Positions 52,506 through 62,058 of a stretch of DNA of 64,000 bases are shown here, one piece after another. Below the pieces are notes generated by a model. The model was not told the origin of the DNA and did no database searches. It saw nothing but the letters and a program-made list of their open reading frames with translations. Numbering within the stretch: position 1 is the first letter of the stretch; each line of letters starts with the position of its first letter. Source of the DNA: Flavobacteriia bacterium (GTDB lineage: Bacteria > Bacteroidota > Bacteroidia > Flavobacteriales_D > Crocinitomicaceae); the NCBI GenBank assembly GCA_016183815.1, contig JACPDW010000010.1, forward strand, positions 248,001 through 312,000, in the 5' to 3' direction. A program made the position numbers and the translations under genes.

Positions 52506-55295
52506 ATGGCACAGGACAAATATTTACACGAATACTTACCTGAGAAGTTAAGAGAATACCGAATTAATTTTTCAGACGTTCCAGAATTTATTCAAAAAAA
52601 CATTCGTTTTCCATTCTTTGATTGGCAAAAGCAAGCATTAGAAAATTTCTTAGACTATCAAAAGGTAAAGGAAATTGAAAACCCACAAGAGCCAACCCAT
52701 TTGTTATTTAATATGGCAACAGGTACAGGTAAAACCTTATTAATGGCTGCTCTTATATTACATTATTACGAAAAAGGGTATCGTCACTTTTTGTTTTTTG
52801 TAAACCAAAACAATATTGTTGGTAAAACAGAGGATAACTTAACAGACCCAGCGCACAACAAATATTTATTTTCAAATCCTATCGTAATTAATGATCAGAC
52901 AATAAATGTCAAAAAAGTTGATACTTTTTCAGATAACACTGAGGATATTGAAATTCTATTTACTTCAATACACAAATTACATAATTCAGTATATCAAGTA
53001 AAAGAAAATAGCATATTTCTTGAAGACTTACAAAGAAGAAACATTGTAATGTTGGCAGATGAAGCCCACCACTTAAACTCAGACACTAAAAAGAAAAAAG
53101 GTCAACTGGATTTGGAGGTAATTACAGAACTCCCTGAGAACGCAAGTGCAGAAATGATTGAAAAGAGTTGGGAACATACTGTGACAAAATTGATTTTACA
53201 AAAAGAGGGTGCAACCGATTCAGAAGAAAACAAGAATGTATTATTAGAGTTTACAGCAACCGTTCCAACAGATGAAAGTGTAGTTAAAAAATACATAGAT
53301 AAAACAATTTATAGGTTCGAGTTGAAAGACTTTTTAAAAGCAGGATATACCAAAGAAATCAATCTTGTTTCTTCCTCTTTCAATAAAAAGCAACGTGTCC
53401 TTCAAGCACTGCTTTTCAATTGGTTTCGTTATGAAATCGCTATAAAGAATAACCTACCAAACTTTAAACCAGTTATTCTATTCAGAAGTAAGTTTGTTGA
53501 TGAAAAAAACCCTGAAAATGTTCAAGAAGATTATGATTTTTTCAGAGAAGTAATAGACAATTTATCACAAAAAGATTTTGATTTTCTAACAAATTTTGAA
53601 ACAGAGCAAGTAGATAAAGTTTATGAAATGGGGCAAAGTCGTATTGTAGATATATCTAAATACATTGCAGAAAACAAATTAAACTACTCTTCAATAATAA
53701 CCTACTTAAAAGATGCTTTCAAGGATAGTAATTGCATTATTACTCACTCCAAAGATAAAAAGGCAGTTGGTAGGCGTGCAGAAGATAAAACAACACCTGA
53801 GCAAGATAAATTATTGAATAGTTTGGAAGACAAACAAAATCCAATCACAGCAATTTTCACTTGTCAACGTTTAACAGAAGGGTGGGATGTACTTAATTTA
53901 TATGACATCGTGCGTATGTATGAAGGTCAAAATACAGGTGGTTCAAACAAAGGTGCAGCAGGTAAAAGTACCGTTTCAGAAGTACAATTGATTGGTAGAG
54001 GTGTGCGTTACTATCCATTTGAATATGAAGACAAAATTCGCAATAAAAGAAAGTTCGATAAAGCACTAACTAATGAGTTAAGAGTGTTGGAAGAATTTTT
54101 CTTCCATAGTGATAAAGACGAAAGATATATTGCTGAATTAAAGAAAGAATTAAAACGTCAAGAGTTATTACCAGAAAAAGACAAACAACTCAAAATATTT
54201 GACATTAAACCCGAAATAAAAGAAGATAAAAATTCTTTTTATCATAAAGTAAAAATCTATAAAAACGACCGTAAACCAAACCCGAATAAAAAGAAACGTT
54301 CGCTTGAAGATTTAAAGAAAGATTGGGGTTTTGAATATAAAATTATTGAAAAATCTATTAGCGAAACCACTGTTAATTTTGAAGATAAAGCAGAGGATAA
54401 AACACGTTTAGAAACTGCCACTAAAGAAGGTAGAACGCTAACTCCAAAAATCAATGAGGTAGAAAGACATATTCTATACAAGGCTTTAAATATTCATTCT
54501 AAAAGAGATCAATCTATTCTCCGCTTTAATAAACTGAAAGAGGAACTGGACATTGAGCAAACGGATGATTTATTCAAAGATGAATTTATTGGTGGAATGA
54601 AATTAAAAATTTCAGTTCCTTCAAAATTCAATAACTTTTCAGACATTCCAAACAATGAACAAGTTGCAGTTTTAACTGCATTTTTCAATCAATTTGCAGA
54701 AGAACTTAGTAAGATATCTCATCCGTTCATCGGGTCAGAATTTGAGGCTGAAAAATTCAAAACATATTACGAAATTCCTAAAGCAATTTCTGTTGTAGAA
54801 GACCCTGAGAGCAACGATTTAGAAAGAGAACTAAAAGACAAAGATTGGTACGCACTAACTTCGTTTTATGGCACTTCAGAAGAAAAAGGTTTGGTAAAAT
54901 TTCTCAAAGAAACAATGGATAACTTCAAAGATAAATATGAAGACATTAATCTATTAAGAAACGAAGAGGTATACAAAATCTATGATTTTGACGAAGGAAG
55001 AGGGTTTATGCCAGACTTCTTACTTTTCCTAAAATCAAAAGGGAAGAATATGTATTATCAAGTCTTTATTGAGCCAAAAGGTTCACAATTCAAGGATGCC
55101 ACAGGTAGTTTTGAAAATAGTAAAGAAGGGTGGAAAGATAAATTCCTAACCGACATTTCGAGTAAATACGCAGGTACTTCAATTTTAAAATCAGAAAACA
55201 AAGAATACAAATTAGTTGGTTTACCGCTATACAACATATCTGCTTCCTCAAACTTTAAAAAATCTGTAAATGAACACTTAGAAATAGAAATTTAA
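52506..55295 (+). CDS. res: Type III restriction endonuclease subunit (Res)
   Basis: Res is the ATP-driven cutting subunit. The SF2 helicase core has Walker A ATGTGKTLLM near residues 71-80, the DEAH box in LADEAHHLN near 184, and motif VI-like VQLIGRGVRYY. The C-terminal nuclease domain shows PDFLLF near 836 with FIEPKG (E856-x-K858), the PD-ExK pattern. The length of 929 is normal. It ends 1 nt before the 42-codon ORF. Confidence 0.95.
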   Translation: MAQDKYLHEYLPEKLREYRINFSDVPEFIQKNIRFPFFDWQKQALENFLDYQKVKEIENPQEPTHLLFNMATGTGKTLLMAALILHYYEKGYRHFLFFVNQNNIVGKTEDNLTDPAHNKYLFSNPIVINDQTINVKKVDTFSDNTEDIEILFTSIHKLHNSVYQVKENSIFLEDLQRRNIVMLADEAHHLNSDTKKKKGQLDLEVITELPENASAEMIEKSWEHTVTKLILQKEGATDSEENKNVLLEFTATVPTDESVVKKYIDKTIYRFELKDFLKAGYTKEINLVSSSFNKKQRVLQALLFNWFRYEIAIKNNLPNFKPVILFRSKFVDEKNPENVQEDYDFFREVIDNLSQKDFDFLTNFETEQVDKVYEMGQSRIVDISKYIAENKLNYSSIITYLKDAFKDSNCIITHSKDKKAVGRRAEDKTTPEQDKLLNSLEDKQNPITAIFTCQRLTEGWDVLNLYDIVRMYEGQNTGGSNKGAAGKSTVSEVQLIGRGVRYYPFEYEDKIRNKRKFDKALTNELRVLEEFFFHSDKDERYIAELKKELKRQELLPEKDKQLKIFDIKPEIKEDKNSFYHKVKIYKNDRKPNPNKKKRSLEDLKKDWGFEYKIIEKSISETTVNFEDKAEDKTRLETATKEGRTLTPKINEVERHILYKALNIHSKRDQSILRFNKLKEELDIEQTDDLFKDEFIGGMKLKISVPSKFNNFSDIPNNEQVAVLTAFFNQFAEELSKISHPFIGSEFEAEKFKTYYEIPKAISVVEDPESNDLERELKDKDWYALTSFYGTSEEKGLVKFLKETMDNFKDKYEDINLLRNEEVYKIYDFDEGRGFMPDFLLFLKSKGKNMYYQVFIEPKGSQFKDATGSFENSKEGWKDKFLTDISSKYAGTSILKSENKEYKLVGLPLYNISASSNFKKSVNEHLEIEI

Positions 55296-55296
55296 T

Positions 55297-55425
55297 ATGC
55301 CAAATCAAAACCTCATACTGAACATGCTTACTTTCAACCATCTGGTTGAAGTTTTAAATAGTCAAAACATAGACACTGGTAAAAAATCAGAGTTTTTGAA
55401 ATATATCCAAACCAACATTTCATGA
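55297..55425 (+). CDS. 42-codon ORF whose start duplicates the pAgo N-terminus
   Basis: The 42-residue product begins MPNQNLILNM, then LTFNHLVEV. The pAgo at 59984 begins MPNQNLILNM, then VTFNHPVEV; 17 of 19 residues agree. The DNA differs at about 10 of 57 positions, eight of them third codon positions. The shared start follows TAAT in both places (stop TAA, one base, ATG). After residue 19 the similarity ends (VLNSQNIDTGKKSEFLKYIQ). Its stop overlaps the SIR2 start (ATGA). It may be a real small gene or the 5' stub of a replaced pAgo. Confidence 0.6.
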   Translation: MPNQNLILNMLTFNHLVEVLNSQNIDTGKKSEFLKYIQTNIS

Positions 55426-56609
55426 ACCTAAATATTTTAAAAAATACAATTCAATCTTGTAATATCAATTTTTTGATAGGTTCTGGGCTTTCACGTGATT
55501 ATTTAATTACTCTCGGTAACATTGAAACACTAATTGAAAAGGTTGAAACAACAGAGTGTGAGGAAATCGTAAAAAACATCATTAAAGCTTCTCTTTTTAA
55601 AAGATATTTTGAAGAGGTGATGCTTAAAAATGTTGATTCTTATATCATGTCTGAAAGTGAAATAACCGATTTTGATGCTACACTCAAAAATTACAAAGAC
55701 TTTCTAAAATGGCTAAATACAATCCTTTTGTATAGATATATGCCTATCCATAGTAAACAAGTAAACCTTTTTACGACAAATATTGATTTATTTTTTGAAA
55801 GAGCATTTGAGGAAACTAATGTTGAGAGTAATGATGGTTTTAAAGGCAGGATTAAGCCAGTGTTTAATTTGAGTAATTTTCAAAAATCCTATAAGAAAAC
55901 AAGTCTTCATTATAAAAACACTTCTGAAATACCTGTTTTCAACTTGTTAAAACTTCACGGATCTGTTAATTGGAGAAAAGAAAACGAAAATATCGTTTTA
56001 TCCGATTTTTCAGAAATACATGAAGCACATAAAATCCTTGGAAAGTTGGGGGTAATTATTAATGTGACGGATGAAAGCACTATAGATTCATTAAAATTAG
56101 ATGCTGAAAAAATTAAGTCTTCGATAGATGAAACTTTGTTGATGTCGTTTTTTGAGTCATATAACAAGATTCAAGTTGTTAACCCAACCAAAGAAAAATT
56201 CAAAACTACTTTATTGAACACGTATTATTACGAACTACTTAGGCTTTTTGCAAATGAAATGGAAAAAGAAAACACTATTTTATTTGCAATGGGATTTTCA
56301 TTTGCTGACGAACACATCAAGGAGATAACAATTAGGGCTTTAAATTCCAATCCTACTGCACAGTTATATATTTTCGCTTTTGATAATCAAGCAAAAACAG
56401 CAATTGAAAATAACCTTGAATTTAGTAAGAATCGCTTTCTGAATGGCAATATTAAAGTTATTGACCCTGCTACTTTTTATCAATCTAATTTAGAAGACGA
56501 AAACCTTGAAAAAGTAGACAATTTCAATTTTGAAAATATCAATAAAGTTGTTTTTGAAAATCTTGCCCTTAAAGTAAACCCAACAATTCGCTTAGTAGAT
56601 GCAAAATGA
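55422..56609 (+). CDS. SIR2-like NADase, defence effector
   Basis: The SIR2-like fold is clear: FLIGSGLSRDY (residues 18-28), TTNIDLFF (118-125, NAD-binding Asn-x-Asp), LHGSVNW with the catalytic His179, and a late FAMGFSFADEHI. Defence SIR2 proteins destroy NAD+ to stop an infected cell. The length of 395 is usual. It overlaps the HerA gene by 11 nt. SIR2-HerA pairs are a known antiphage system, so this call is well supported by both motifs and neighbour. Confidence 0.88.
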   Translation: MNLNILKNTIQSCNINFLIGSGLSRDYLITLGNIETLIEKVETTECEEIVKNIIKASLFKRYFEEVMLKNVDSYIMSESEITDFDATLKNYKDFLKWLNTILLYRYMPIHSKQVNLFTTNIDLFFERAFEETNVESNDGFKGRIKPVFNLSNFQKSYKKTSLHYKNTSEIPVFNLLKLHGSVNWRKENENIVLSDFSEIHEAHKILGKLGVIINVTDESTIDSLKLDAEKIKSSIDETLLMSFFESYNKIQVVNPTKEKFKTTLLNTYYYELLRLFANEMEKENTILFAMGFSFADEHIKEITIRALNSNPTAQLYIFAFDNQAKTAIENNLEFSKNRFLNGNIKVIDPATFYQSNLEDENLEKVDNFNFENINKVVFENLALKVNPTIRLVDAK

Positions 56610-58476
56610 TGTAAACATATCAGACCAAGTTATTTTAAAGGATTCAATTTTTAGAATTGGAAAGGTCTTTTCTGTAGAAGGTCGAATTGTTAAAATAAAA
56701 GTCGATAAGCAGAAAAACGCCTCTCATTTGTTATACAAAGGAGAATTACTCAAAAATGTTGGTGTTGGTGGGTATATCAAAATCATTAAGGGTTATATTT
56801 CAATAATCGGTAAAGTAGAAAGTGAACAAGTTCAAGAAGATAAATCAGTCAATCATGCTTACAATAAAGAAGAAGATAAAATAAACCGTATTCTAAATGT
56901 TAGTTTACTGGGGTTTATTGACAGTAATAACTTTGAAAGAGGAATCAAAGAATTACCACTCATTGACAATGAATGTTTTTTACTTGATAAATCTGAGATT
57001 GAGCAAGTACATGACTTTGTTGATGAAAAAAAGGACGTTAAACTTCGACTAGGTGTACTTGCTTTAGAAAGCGGCCAACCTATTCATATTGGTGTAAATG
57101 GTTTGTTTGCAAGTCATATAGGGATTTTTGGCAATACTGGTAGTGGTAAATCATATACATTAGCCAAACTTTACCGTACGCTATACACTAATTTTCAGAA
57201 ACAAAAGAAATTCAACAAAAATGCGAAATTTTTGCTTTTCGACTTCAATGGTGAATACAATTTAAGTGATACAATTATTTCAGACAAAAACGTAATCAAC
57301 CTTAATACAAAAACTAAAGAAGGTGAACAGAAGTTAGTCTTTAATGAGAAAGACTTATTGAACATTGAATTATTCTCTATCATAGCAAATGCAACAGAGA
57401 AAACACAACAGCCATTTTTAAAACGTGCTTTAGATTACTATCAATATGTTCTAAAATCTGATGATTCACTTCTTCATTATAAAAATCTTTTAAGGAACAA
57501 AATAGAGCACATTTTATCTATGTCAGATAAAAACAAAGCTTATTTGCTTTTGGATTACGTGAGAGAAATATTACCAACAAGCATTGAAGATGGTGTTGAA
57601 GTAAGTTTAACAGATGATTTTAGTTGGCACGGTGTCAAATCTACTTTTTATAAAGTACCTAATAATGACTATGATTTTTTCGATCAAAAGCCAGAATTAA
57701 TAAAAGAAACCAAACTTTATAAACACGTAGATAAATACGAGTTTCCTGAAGATATTATTTCAAAAGTGATAGACTTCTTATATCTCCAGTTAATTCATGA
57801 CGTTTTAACTAACAGGGCTCAAAATGAACATATAGCACCAGTAATAAACAAGCTCAAAAGTTTTCAGAAAGATTTTAAAAAGGTTATTGAAATTAGCTCT
57901 GATAAAACTACAGACTTTTGGAATGGTAAGAATTTCACGGTCATTAACTTGAATGATGCAAATTTGAGTACTAAGAAACTAATCCCTTTGCTTGTGTCAT
58001 TCAAATTGTATTCAGAACATAAAAACCAAAAAAAAGAAACTGTAGATAAGTACTTAAACATCATTATTGATGAGGCTCATAATATTTTATCCTATGAATC
58101 GCAGAGAGAAAGTGAATCGTGGAAAGATTATAGGCTTGAAACTTTTGAAGAAATCATAAAAGAAGGAAGAAAGTTTGGTGTGTTCCTCACTATTGCAAGT
58201 CAAAGACCTTCGGATATTTCTCCAACTATAATTTCTCAACTTCATAATTATTTTCTTCATAGATTGATTAATAACAGGGATATACAAGCTGTTGAAAAGA
58301 CTATATCTTATTTAGACAAGGTATCATTTGAATCATTGCCAATTCTACCCACAGGCGTATGCATCCTTGCGGGTTTAATGGCTCATATTCCTGTCATTGT
58401 TAAAATTGATGCAATAGAGAAGAAACATGAACCAAACAATAAAACAATTGATTTGGTATTTAATTGGAAAGACTAA
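56599..58476 (+). CDS. HerA-like hexameric ATPase, partner of SIR2
   Basis: The HerA/FtsK-like ATPase has an N-terminal barrel-like domain (residues ~1-130), Walker A GNTGSGKS (178-185) in ASHIGIFGNTGSGKSYTLAK, and Walker B LNIIIDEAHN near 487. FLTIASQRPSDISPTIISQL is the sensor region. The length of 625 is normal. In the SIR2-HerA system HerA assembles with the SIR2 subunits and controls their NADase or nuclease activity. It overlaps sir2 upstream by 11 nt and is followed after 6 nt by the DUF4062 gene. Confidence 0.9.
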   Translation: MQNDVNISDQVILKDSIFRIGKVFSVEGRIVKIKVDKQKNASHLLYKGELLKNVGVGGYIKIIKGYISIIGKVESEQVQEDKSVNHAYNKEEDKINRILNVSLLGFIDSNNFERGIKELPLIDNECFLLDKSEIEQVHDFVDEKKDVKLRLGVLALESGQPIHIGVNGLFASHIGIFGNTGSGKSYTLAKLYRTLYTNFQKQKKFNKNAKFLLFDFNGEYNLSDTIISDKNVINLNTKTKEGEQKLVFNEKDLLNIELFSIIANATEKTQQPFLKRALDYYQYVLKSDDSLLHYKNLLRNKIEHILSMSDKNKAYLLLDYVREILPTSIEDGVEVSLTDDFSWHGVKSTFYKVPNNDYDFFDQKPELIKETKLYKHVDKYEFPEDIISKVIDFLYLQLIHDVLTNRAQNEHIAPVINKLKSFQKDFKKVIEISSDKTTDFWNGKNFTVINLNDANLSTKKLIPLLVSFKLYSEHKNQKKETVDKYLNIIIDEAHNILSYESQRESESWKDYRLETFEEIIKEGRKFGVFLTIASQRPSDISPTIISQLHNYFLHRLINNRDIQAVEKTISYLDKVSFESLPILPTGVCILAGLMAHIPVIVKIDAIEKKHEPNNKTIDLVFNWKD

Positions 58477-58482
58477 TAAATT

Positions 58483-59982
58483 ATGCCTAAAAAGAGAATA
58501 TTCATAAGCAGTGTACAAGCAGAGTTTGCCAACGAACGGCAAGCCCTGTATGAATACATCTTGTCTGACCCACTATTAGGAAAGTTTTTCGAACCTTTTT
58601 TGTTTGAAAGACTGCCAGCAGTTGACCACCGTGCAGATGAAATGTATTTACATGAAGTAGAACAGTGCAACATATACTTAGCCTTATTGGGTGTAAATTA
58701 TGGTTTTGTGGATGAACAAGGTATTTCTCCTACCGAAAAAGAATTTGACCACGCTACAACACATCACAAAACAAGATTAATTTACCTTACCAACCATGCT
58801 TCTAATCAACGGGAGGACAAACAAAATACCTTCATTACAAAAGCACAATCCGTATTGGTTCGCAAACGATTTTCAACGATTGAAGAACTAAAATCTGCTG
58901 TATATGCATCATTGGTGAATTATTTAGTAGAAAAAGAAATCATCCGTACGGGTCCTTTTGATGCAACTTTACACGCAACCGCTACGCTTGACGATTTAGA
59001 TGCGGAAAAAATAAAAGACTTTGTTCGCGTTGCACGCTCTAAAAGAGGCTTTCCTTTACAGGAAACCGCTCCAATTGAAGACATTTTAACGCACCTCAAT
59101 TTATTAAATGATGGTCGCATTACCAATGCAGCCATTTTGCTTTTCGGCAAAGAACCGCAACGCTTTTTTATCAATTCAGAAGTGCGTTGTGCCTATTTTC
59201 ACGGGAATGTTATTGAAAAACCAATTCCATCTTATAAAGTTTACAAAGGGGATGTTTTTGAATTGGTAGATCAGGCAGAAGAATTTGTATTATCAAAATT
59301 AGATTATGCAGTAGGCACACGCTCACAAGATACTTCCATACCGGGTAAATATGAAATACCAAAAGAAATTGTTGCAGAAGCAATCGTAAACGCAATAGCG
59401 CATAGAGACTATACCAATAATGGTAGTGTTCAAGTAATGTTATTCCGTGACAGATTAGAAGTATTTAACCCTGGTGCTTTACCACTTGGTTGGACTACTG
59501 AAAAATTAAAGAAAGTACATACTTCTGTTCCTGCAAATCCTTTATTGGCAGAACCCATGTATTTAAAGGGCTACATTGAAAGATTAGGTACGGGAACAGC
59601 TGATATAGTGCGTATTGCTCGTGAAAACAACCTAAAAGAACCCGAATTTGAACAAGAAGATACGTTCAAAATAACCATCTACCGACCAACTACCGACCAA
59701 GTTACCGACCAAGTTACCGTAGAAGTTCCGCAGTACTTCCGCAGTACTTCCGTAGAAGTTAGAAATCTAATAAAAGTGTTAGACGGTGAAATGAGTAGGA
59801 AGATGATACAAGAAATATTAGAATTAAAACATGAAGGTAATTTTAGAGAAAATTACTTAGAACCTGCGCTAACAAACGGATATATCGAAATGAAATATCC
59901 CGACAGCCCAAACCACCCAAAACAAAGGTATTTACTAACCAAAAAAGGAGAAAATCTGAAATATGAACTAAAAAAGAAATAA
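58483..59982 (+). CDS. DUF4062 plus HATPase-type (AlbA-2/RecG-like) ATP-binding protein
   Basis: The 499-residue protein begins with DUF4062 (RIFISSVQAEFANERQALYEYI, to about 120), seen in many NLR-type and defence proteins. A Schlafen/AlbA-2-like middle follows, then a HATPase_c_4-type domain (EAIVNAIAHRDYTNNGSVQVML, then NPLLAEPMYLKGYIERLGTG). Near residues 400-425 the chain reads TTDQVTDQVTVEV, coded by 11/12-bp tandem repeats. A winged-helix C-terminus ends it. Similar proteins with TDQV repeats are common in this phylum. It is 1 nt before the pAgo gene. Confidence 0.85.
   Translation: MPKKRIFISSVQAEFANERQALYEYILSDPLLGKFFEPFLFERLPAVDHRADEMYLHEVEQCNIYLALLGVNYGFVDEQGISPTEKEFDHATTHHKTRLIYLTNHASNQREDKQNTFITKAQSVLVRKRFSTIEELKSAVYASLVNYLVEKEIIRTGPFDATLHATATLDDLDAEKIKDFVRVARSKRGFPLQETAPIEDILTHLNLLNDGRITNAAILLFGKEPQRFFINSEVRCAYFHGNVIEKPIPSYKVYKGDVFELVDQAEEFVLSKLDYAVGTRSQDTSIPGKYEIPKEIVAEAIVNAIAHRDYTNNGSVQVMLFRDRLEVFNPGALPLGWTTEKLKKVHTSVPANPLLAEPMYLKGYIERLGTGTADIVRIARENNLKEPEFEQEDTFKITIYRPTTDQVTDQVTVEVPQYFRSTSVEVRNLIKVLDGEMSRKMIQEILELKHEGNFRENYLEPALTNGYIEMKYPDSPNHPKQRYLLTKKGENLKYELKKK
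59681..59760 (+). repeat. 11/12-bp tandem repeats inside the DUF4062 gene
   Basis: Units are ACCGACCAACT (11), ACCGACCAAGTT (12) twice, ACCGTAGAAGTT (12), CCGCAGTACTT (11) twice and CCGTAGAAGTT (11). Gain or loss of one 12-bp unit keeps the frame; of one 11-bp unit breaks it. The first 12-bp copies encode TDQV. Confidence 0.75.
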
Positions 59983-59983
59983 T

Positions 59984-62053
59984 ATGCCCAATCAAAACCT
60001 TATACTCAATATGGTCACATTCAACCATCCAGTTGAAGTGAAACAATTCGGTTTGTTCCGTGACGAATTTAATAATAGCCAAAGACTACACAAGTCTTTA
60101 TGGCCTTTTGAATTACAAGAATCAAACCCTGAATTGTGGGATGAGGAAGAATTGGAATTTCTTTATACAGATTTTGAAACAATAGAAGGCGCAGACTTTA
60201 CAACAGATATAGATTTAAACAATAGTAAACGTTTCGCGAAAAGATATTATACCAAACTCATAAGTTTGCACTTTGCAAACATTGCAGACGTTACAAATCC
60301 CAATTTTGTAAAAGATGTTGAAGTCTGGTTCAAACCTAAATCTCAAAGCAATCAAGAATGGACAGTTTACAGCAAGTTCACGGTTAAGGTCAACATCAGT
60401 AGAATTACAAAACATCCTGAATTACTGCTTTCTTATGAGGGTGATACACGGGTTTTGAATAAACCAATTTTAGAGGTAGATGCAGAATCGACCTTATTCA
60501 AATGGGTAATTCACAACGGTATAAGATACCAATACGAAACCCTTGATTTTGAAACCAAAGCAGACATTGATAATATTTACCCTGTACTAAATAATCCCTT
60601 GCGTTCTGCCTTAGAGTTAGAAACAAGTTTCAAACGAGTTCAGAACAAATACAAAAACTATCACGACCACATCAAGCATTTCTTTGACAATTATATCAAT
60701 ACAGAAGAGTTTAAACAAGTCATTCCTTTGCGTGATGAAGATTTTATAGCAGTCAAAGATATTCGCGTAAAGCAAACAAGTAATGGAAGTAACAGCCTTA
60801 CATTTGGTAAAAAGAGTGGAGTTCAAGGAATTGGGATTAGCCCATACAACGGAATATTAAATAACGGTCCATACCTACCATCACCTTTTTCACATATTAA
60901 TATTTTCTTTATTTGCCACGAAGCAGATACCAATACAGCAAATAAATTATACTCATACTTTAAAGAAGGACTTGGAAATGGAGCATACAAATTTCCGAGT
61001 CTTGCTACATTATTAAAAACACCTTTGAATATTTCTAAAAATGATCAAATAAAATTCAAAGACATCAACAACCCAATTCCAGAGATACGCTCTCAACTAA
61101 GTGAAAAAACATTTGATAATAATAAAAGATACATTGCAATTTATGTTACTCCAATAACCAAAGAGGAAAAAGACCCCGAAAAAAAAGAATATTACTACCG
61201 TGTTAAAGAGGAACTACTCAAATATGGTGTTACCTCTCAGGTAGTAGAAACAGAAACAGTAAATGATAGTGGATTTAAATTTAGTCTTCCAAACATAGCC
61301 ATTGCAATCCTTGCAAAGTTGCAAGGTGTTCCATGGCGGTTAGACCGTTCAATGTACAATGAATTAGTGGTTGGCGTTGGAGCATTTAAACCTGTAAACT
61401 CAAAACACCGCTACATTGGTAGCGCATTTTGTTTTTCAAACAATGGCTTATTTCAAGGGTTTGAGTGCTACACAGATAACGACACATACAAATTAGCAGG
61501 TTCAATAAGTAAAGCCGTTAAGATGTACGCAAACAACCATTCGGGAGTCAAGCGATTGGTAATTCACTTCTACAAGCAAATGAGTAGAGAAGAATACGAA
61601 CCAATCGAAAGAGAACTCAATAATTTAGGCTTAGACATTCCAATCGTTATCATCACCATCAATAAAACAGAATCATCAGACATTGTTGCATTTGATAAAA
61701 ATTATGACGGTTTAATTCCAATAAGCGGAACGTATATCAATGTTGGCTTCAATCAATTTTTATTAAACAACAACACACGCTACACAGGAACACCTTCAGA
61801 CAAAATTGATAGTTACTCATTTCCTGTAAAACTAACAATCCGCAGTACAGATAAAACAATAATGGAGGATGCCAAAACAATCAACAACTTAGTTGACCAA
61901 GTTTACCAATTCAGTCGCATGTACTGGAAATCCGTAAAACAGCAGAACCTCCCAGTAACAATAAAATACCCCGAAATGGTAGCCGAAATCTTCCCTCACT
62001 TCGAAGGAGAAGTAATCCCATCATTCGGAAAAGATAATCTTTGGTTTTTGTAA
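59984..62053 (+). CDS. Long prokaryotic Argonaute (pAgo), predicted nuclease-inactive
   Basis: Prokaryotic Argonautes bind a guide nucleic acid and its target. The MID-PIWI half is plain: KLQGVPWRLD near residue 445, LVVGVGAF (461-468), RLVIHFYK (524-531) and INVGFNQFLLNNNTRYTG. The first catalytic Asp (usual G-x-D) is Gly466; the second, usual in HRDG, is Tyr530 in HFYK. So cutting is probably lost. The first ~350 residues are an N/PAZ-like region with no clear motif. The length of 689 fits long pAgos. It lies between the DUF4062 gene (1 nt) and the RT (5 nt). Confidence 0.85.
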   Translation: MPNQNLILNMVTFNHPVEVKQFGLFRDEFNNSQRLHKSLWPFELQESNPELWDEEELEFLYTDFETIEGADFTTDIDLNNSKRFAKRYYTKLISLHFANIADVTNPNFVKDVEVWFKPKSQSNQEWTVYSKFTVKVNISRITKHPELLLSYEGDTRVLNKPILEVDAESTLFKWVIHNGIRYQYETLDFETKADIDNIYPVLNNPLRSALELETSFKRVQNKYKNYHDHIKHFFDNYINTEEFKQVIPLRDEDFIAVKDIRVKQTSNGSNSLTFGKKSGVQGIGISPYNGILNNGPYLPSPFSHINIFFICHEADTNTANKLYSYFKEGLGNGAYKFPSLATLLKTPLNISKNDQIKFKDINNPIPEIRSQLSEKTFDNNKRYIAIYVTPITKEEKDPEKKEYYYRVKEELLKYGVTSQVVETETVNDSGFKFSLPNIAIAILAKLQGVPWRLDRSMYNELVVGVGAFKPVNSKHRYIGSAFCFSNNGLFQGFECYTDNDTYKLAGSISKAVKMYANNHSGVKRLVIHFYKQMSREEYEPIERELNNLGLDIPIVIITINKTESSDIVAFDKNYDGLIPISGTYINVGFNQFLLNNNTRYTGTPSDKIDSYSFPVKLTIRSTDKTIMEDAKTINNLVDQVYQFSRMYWKSVKQQNLPVTIKYPEMVAEIFPHFEGEVIPSFGKDNLWFL

Positions 62054-62058
62054 AAAAA

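Noticed and set aside
62054-62058. Retron-type RNA gene before the RT
   Set aside because: Only 5 bases separate pAgo and RT, too few for a retron RNA; one after the RT cannot be seen.
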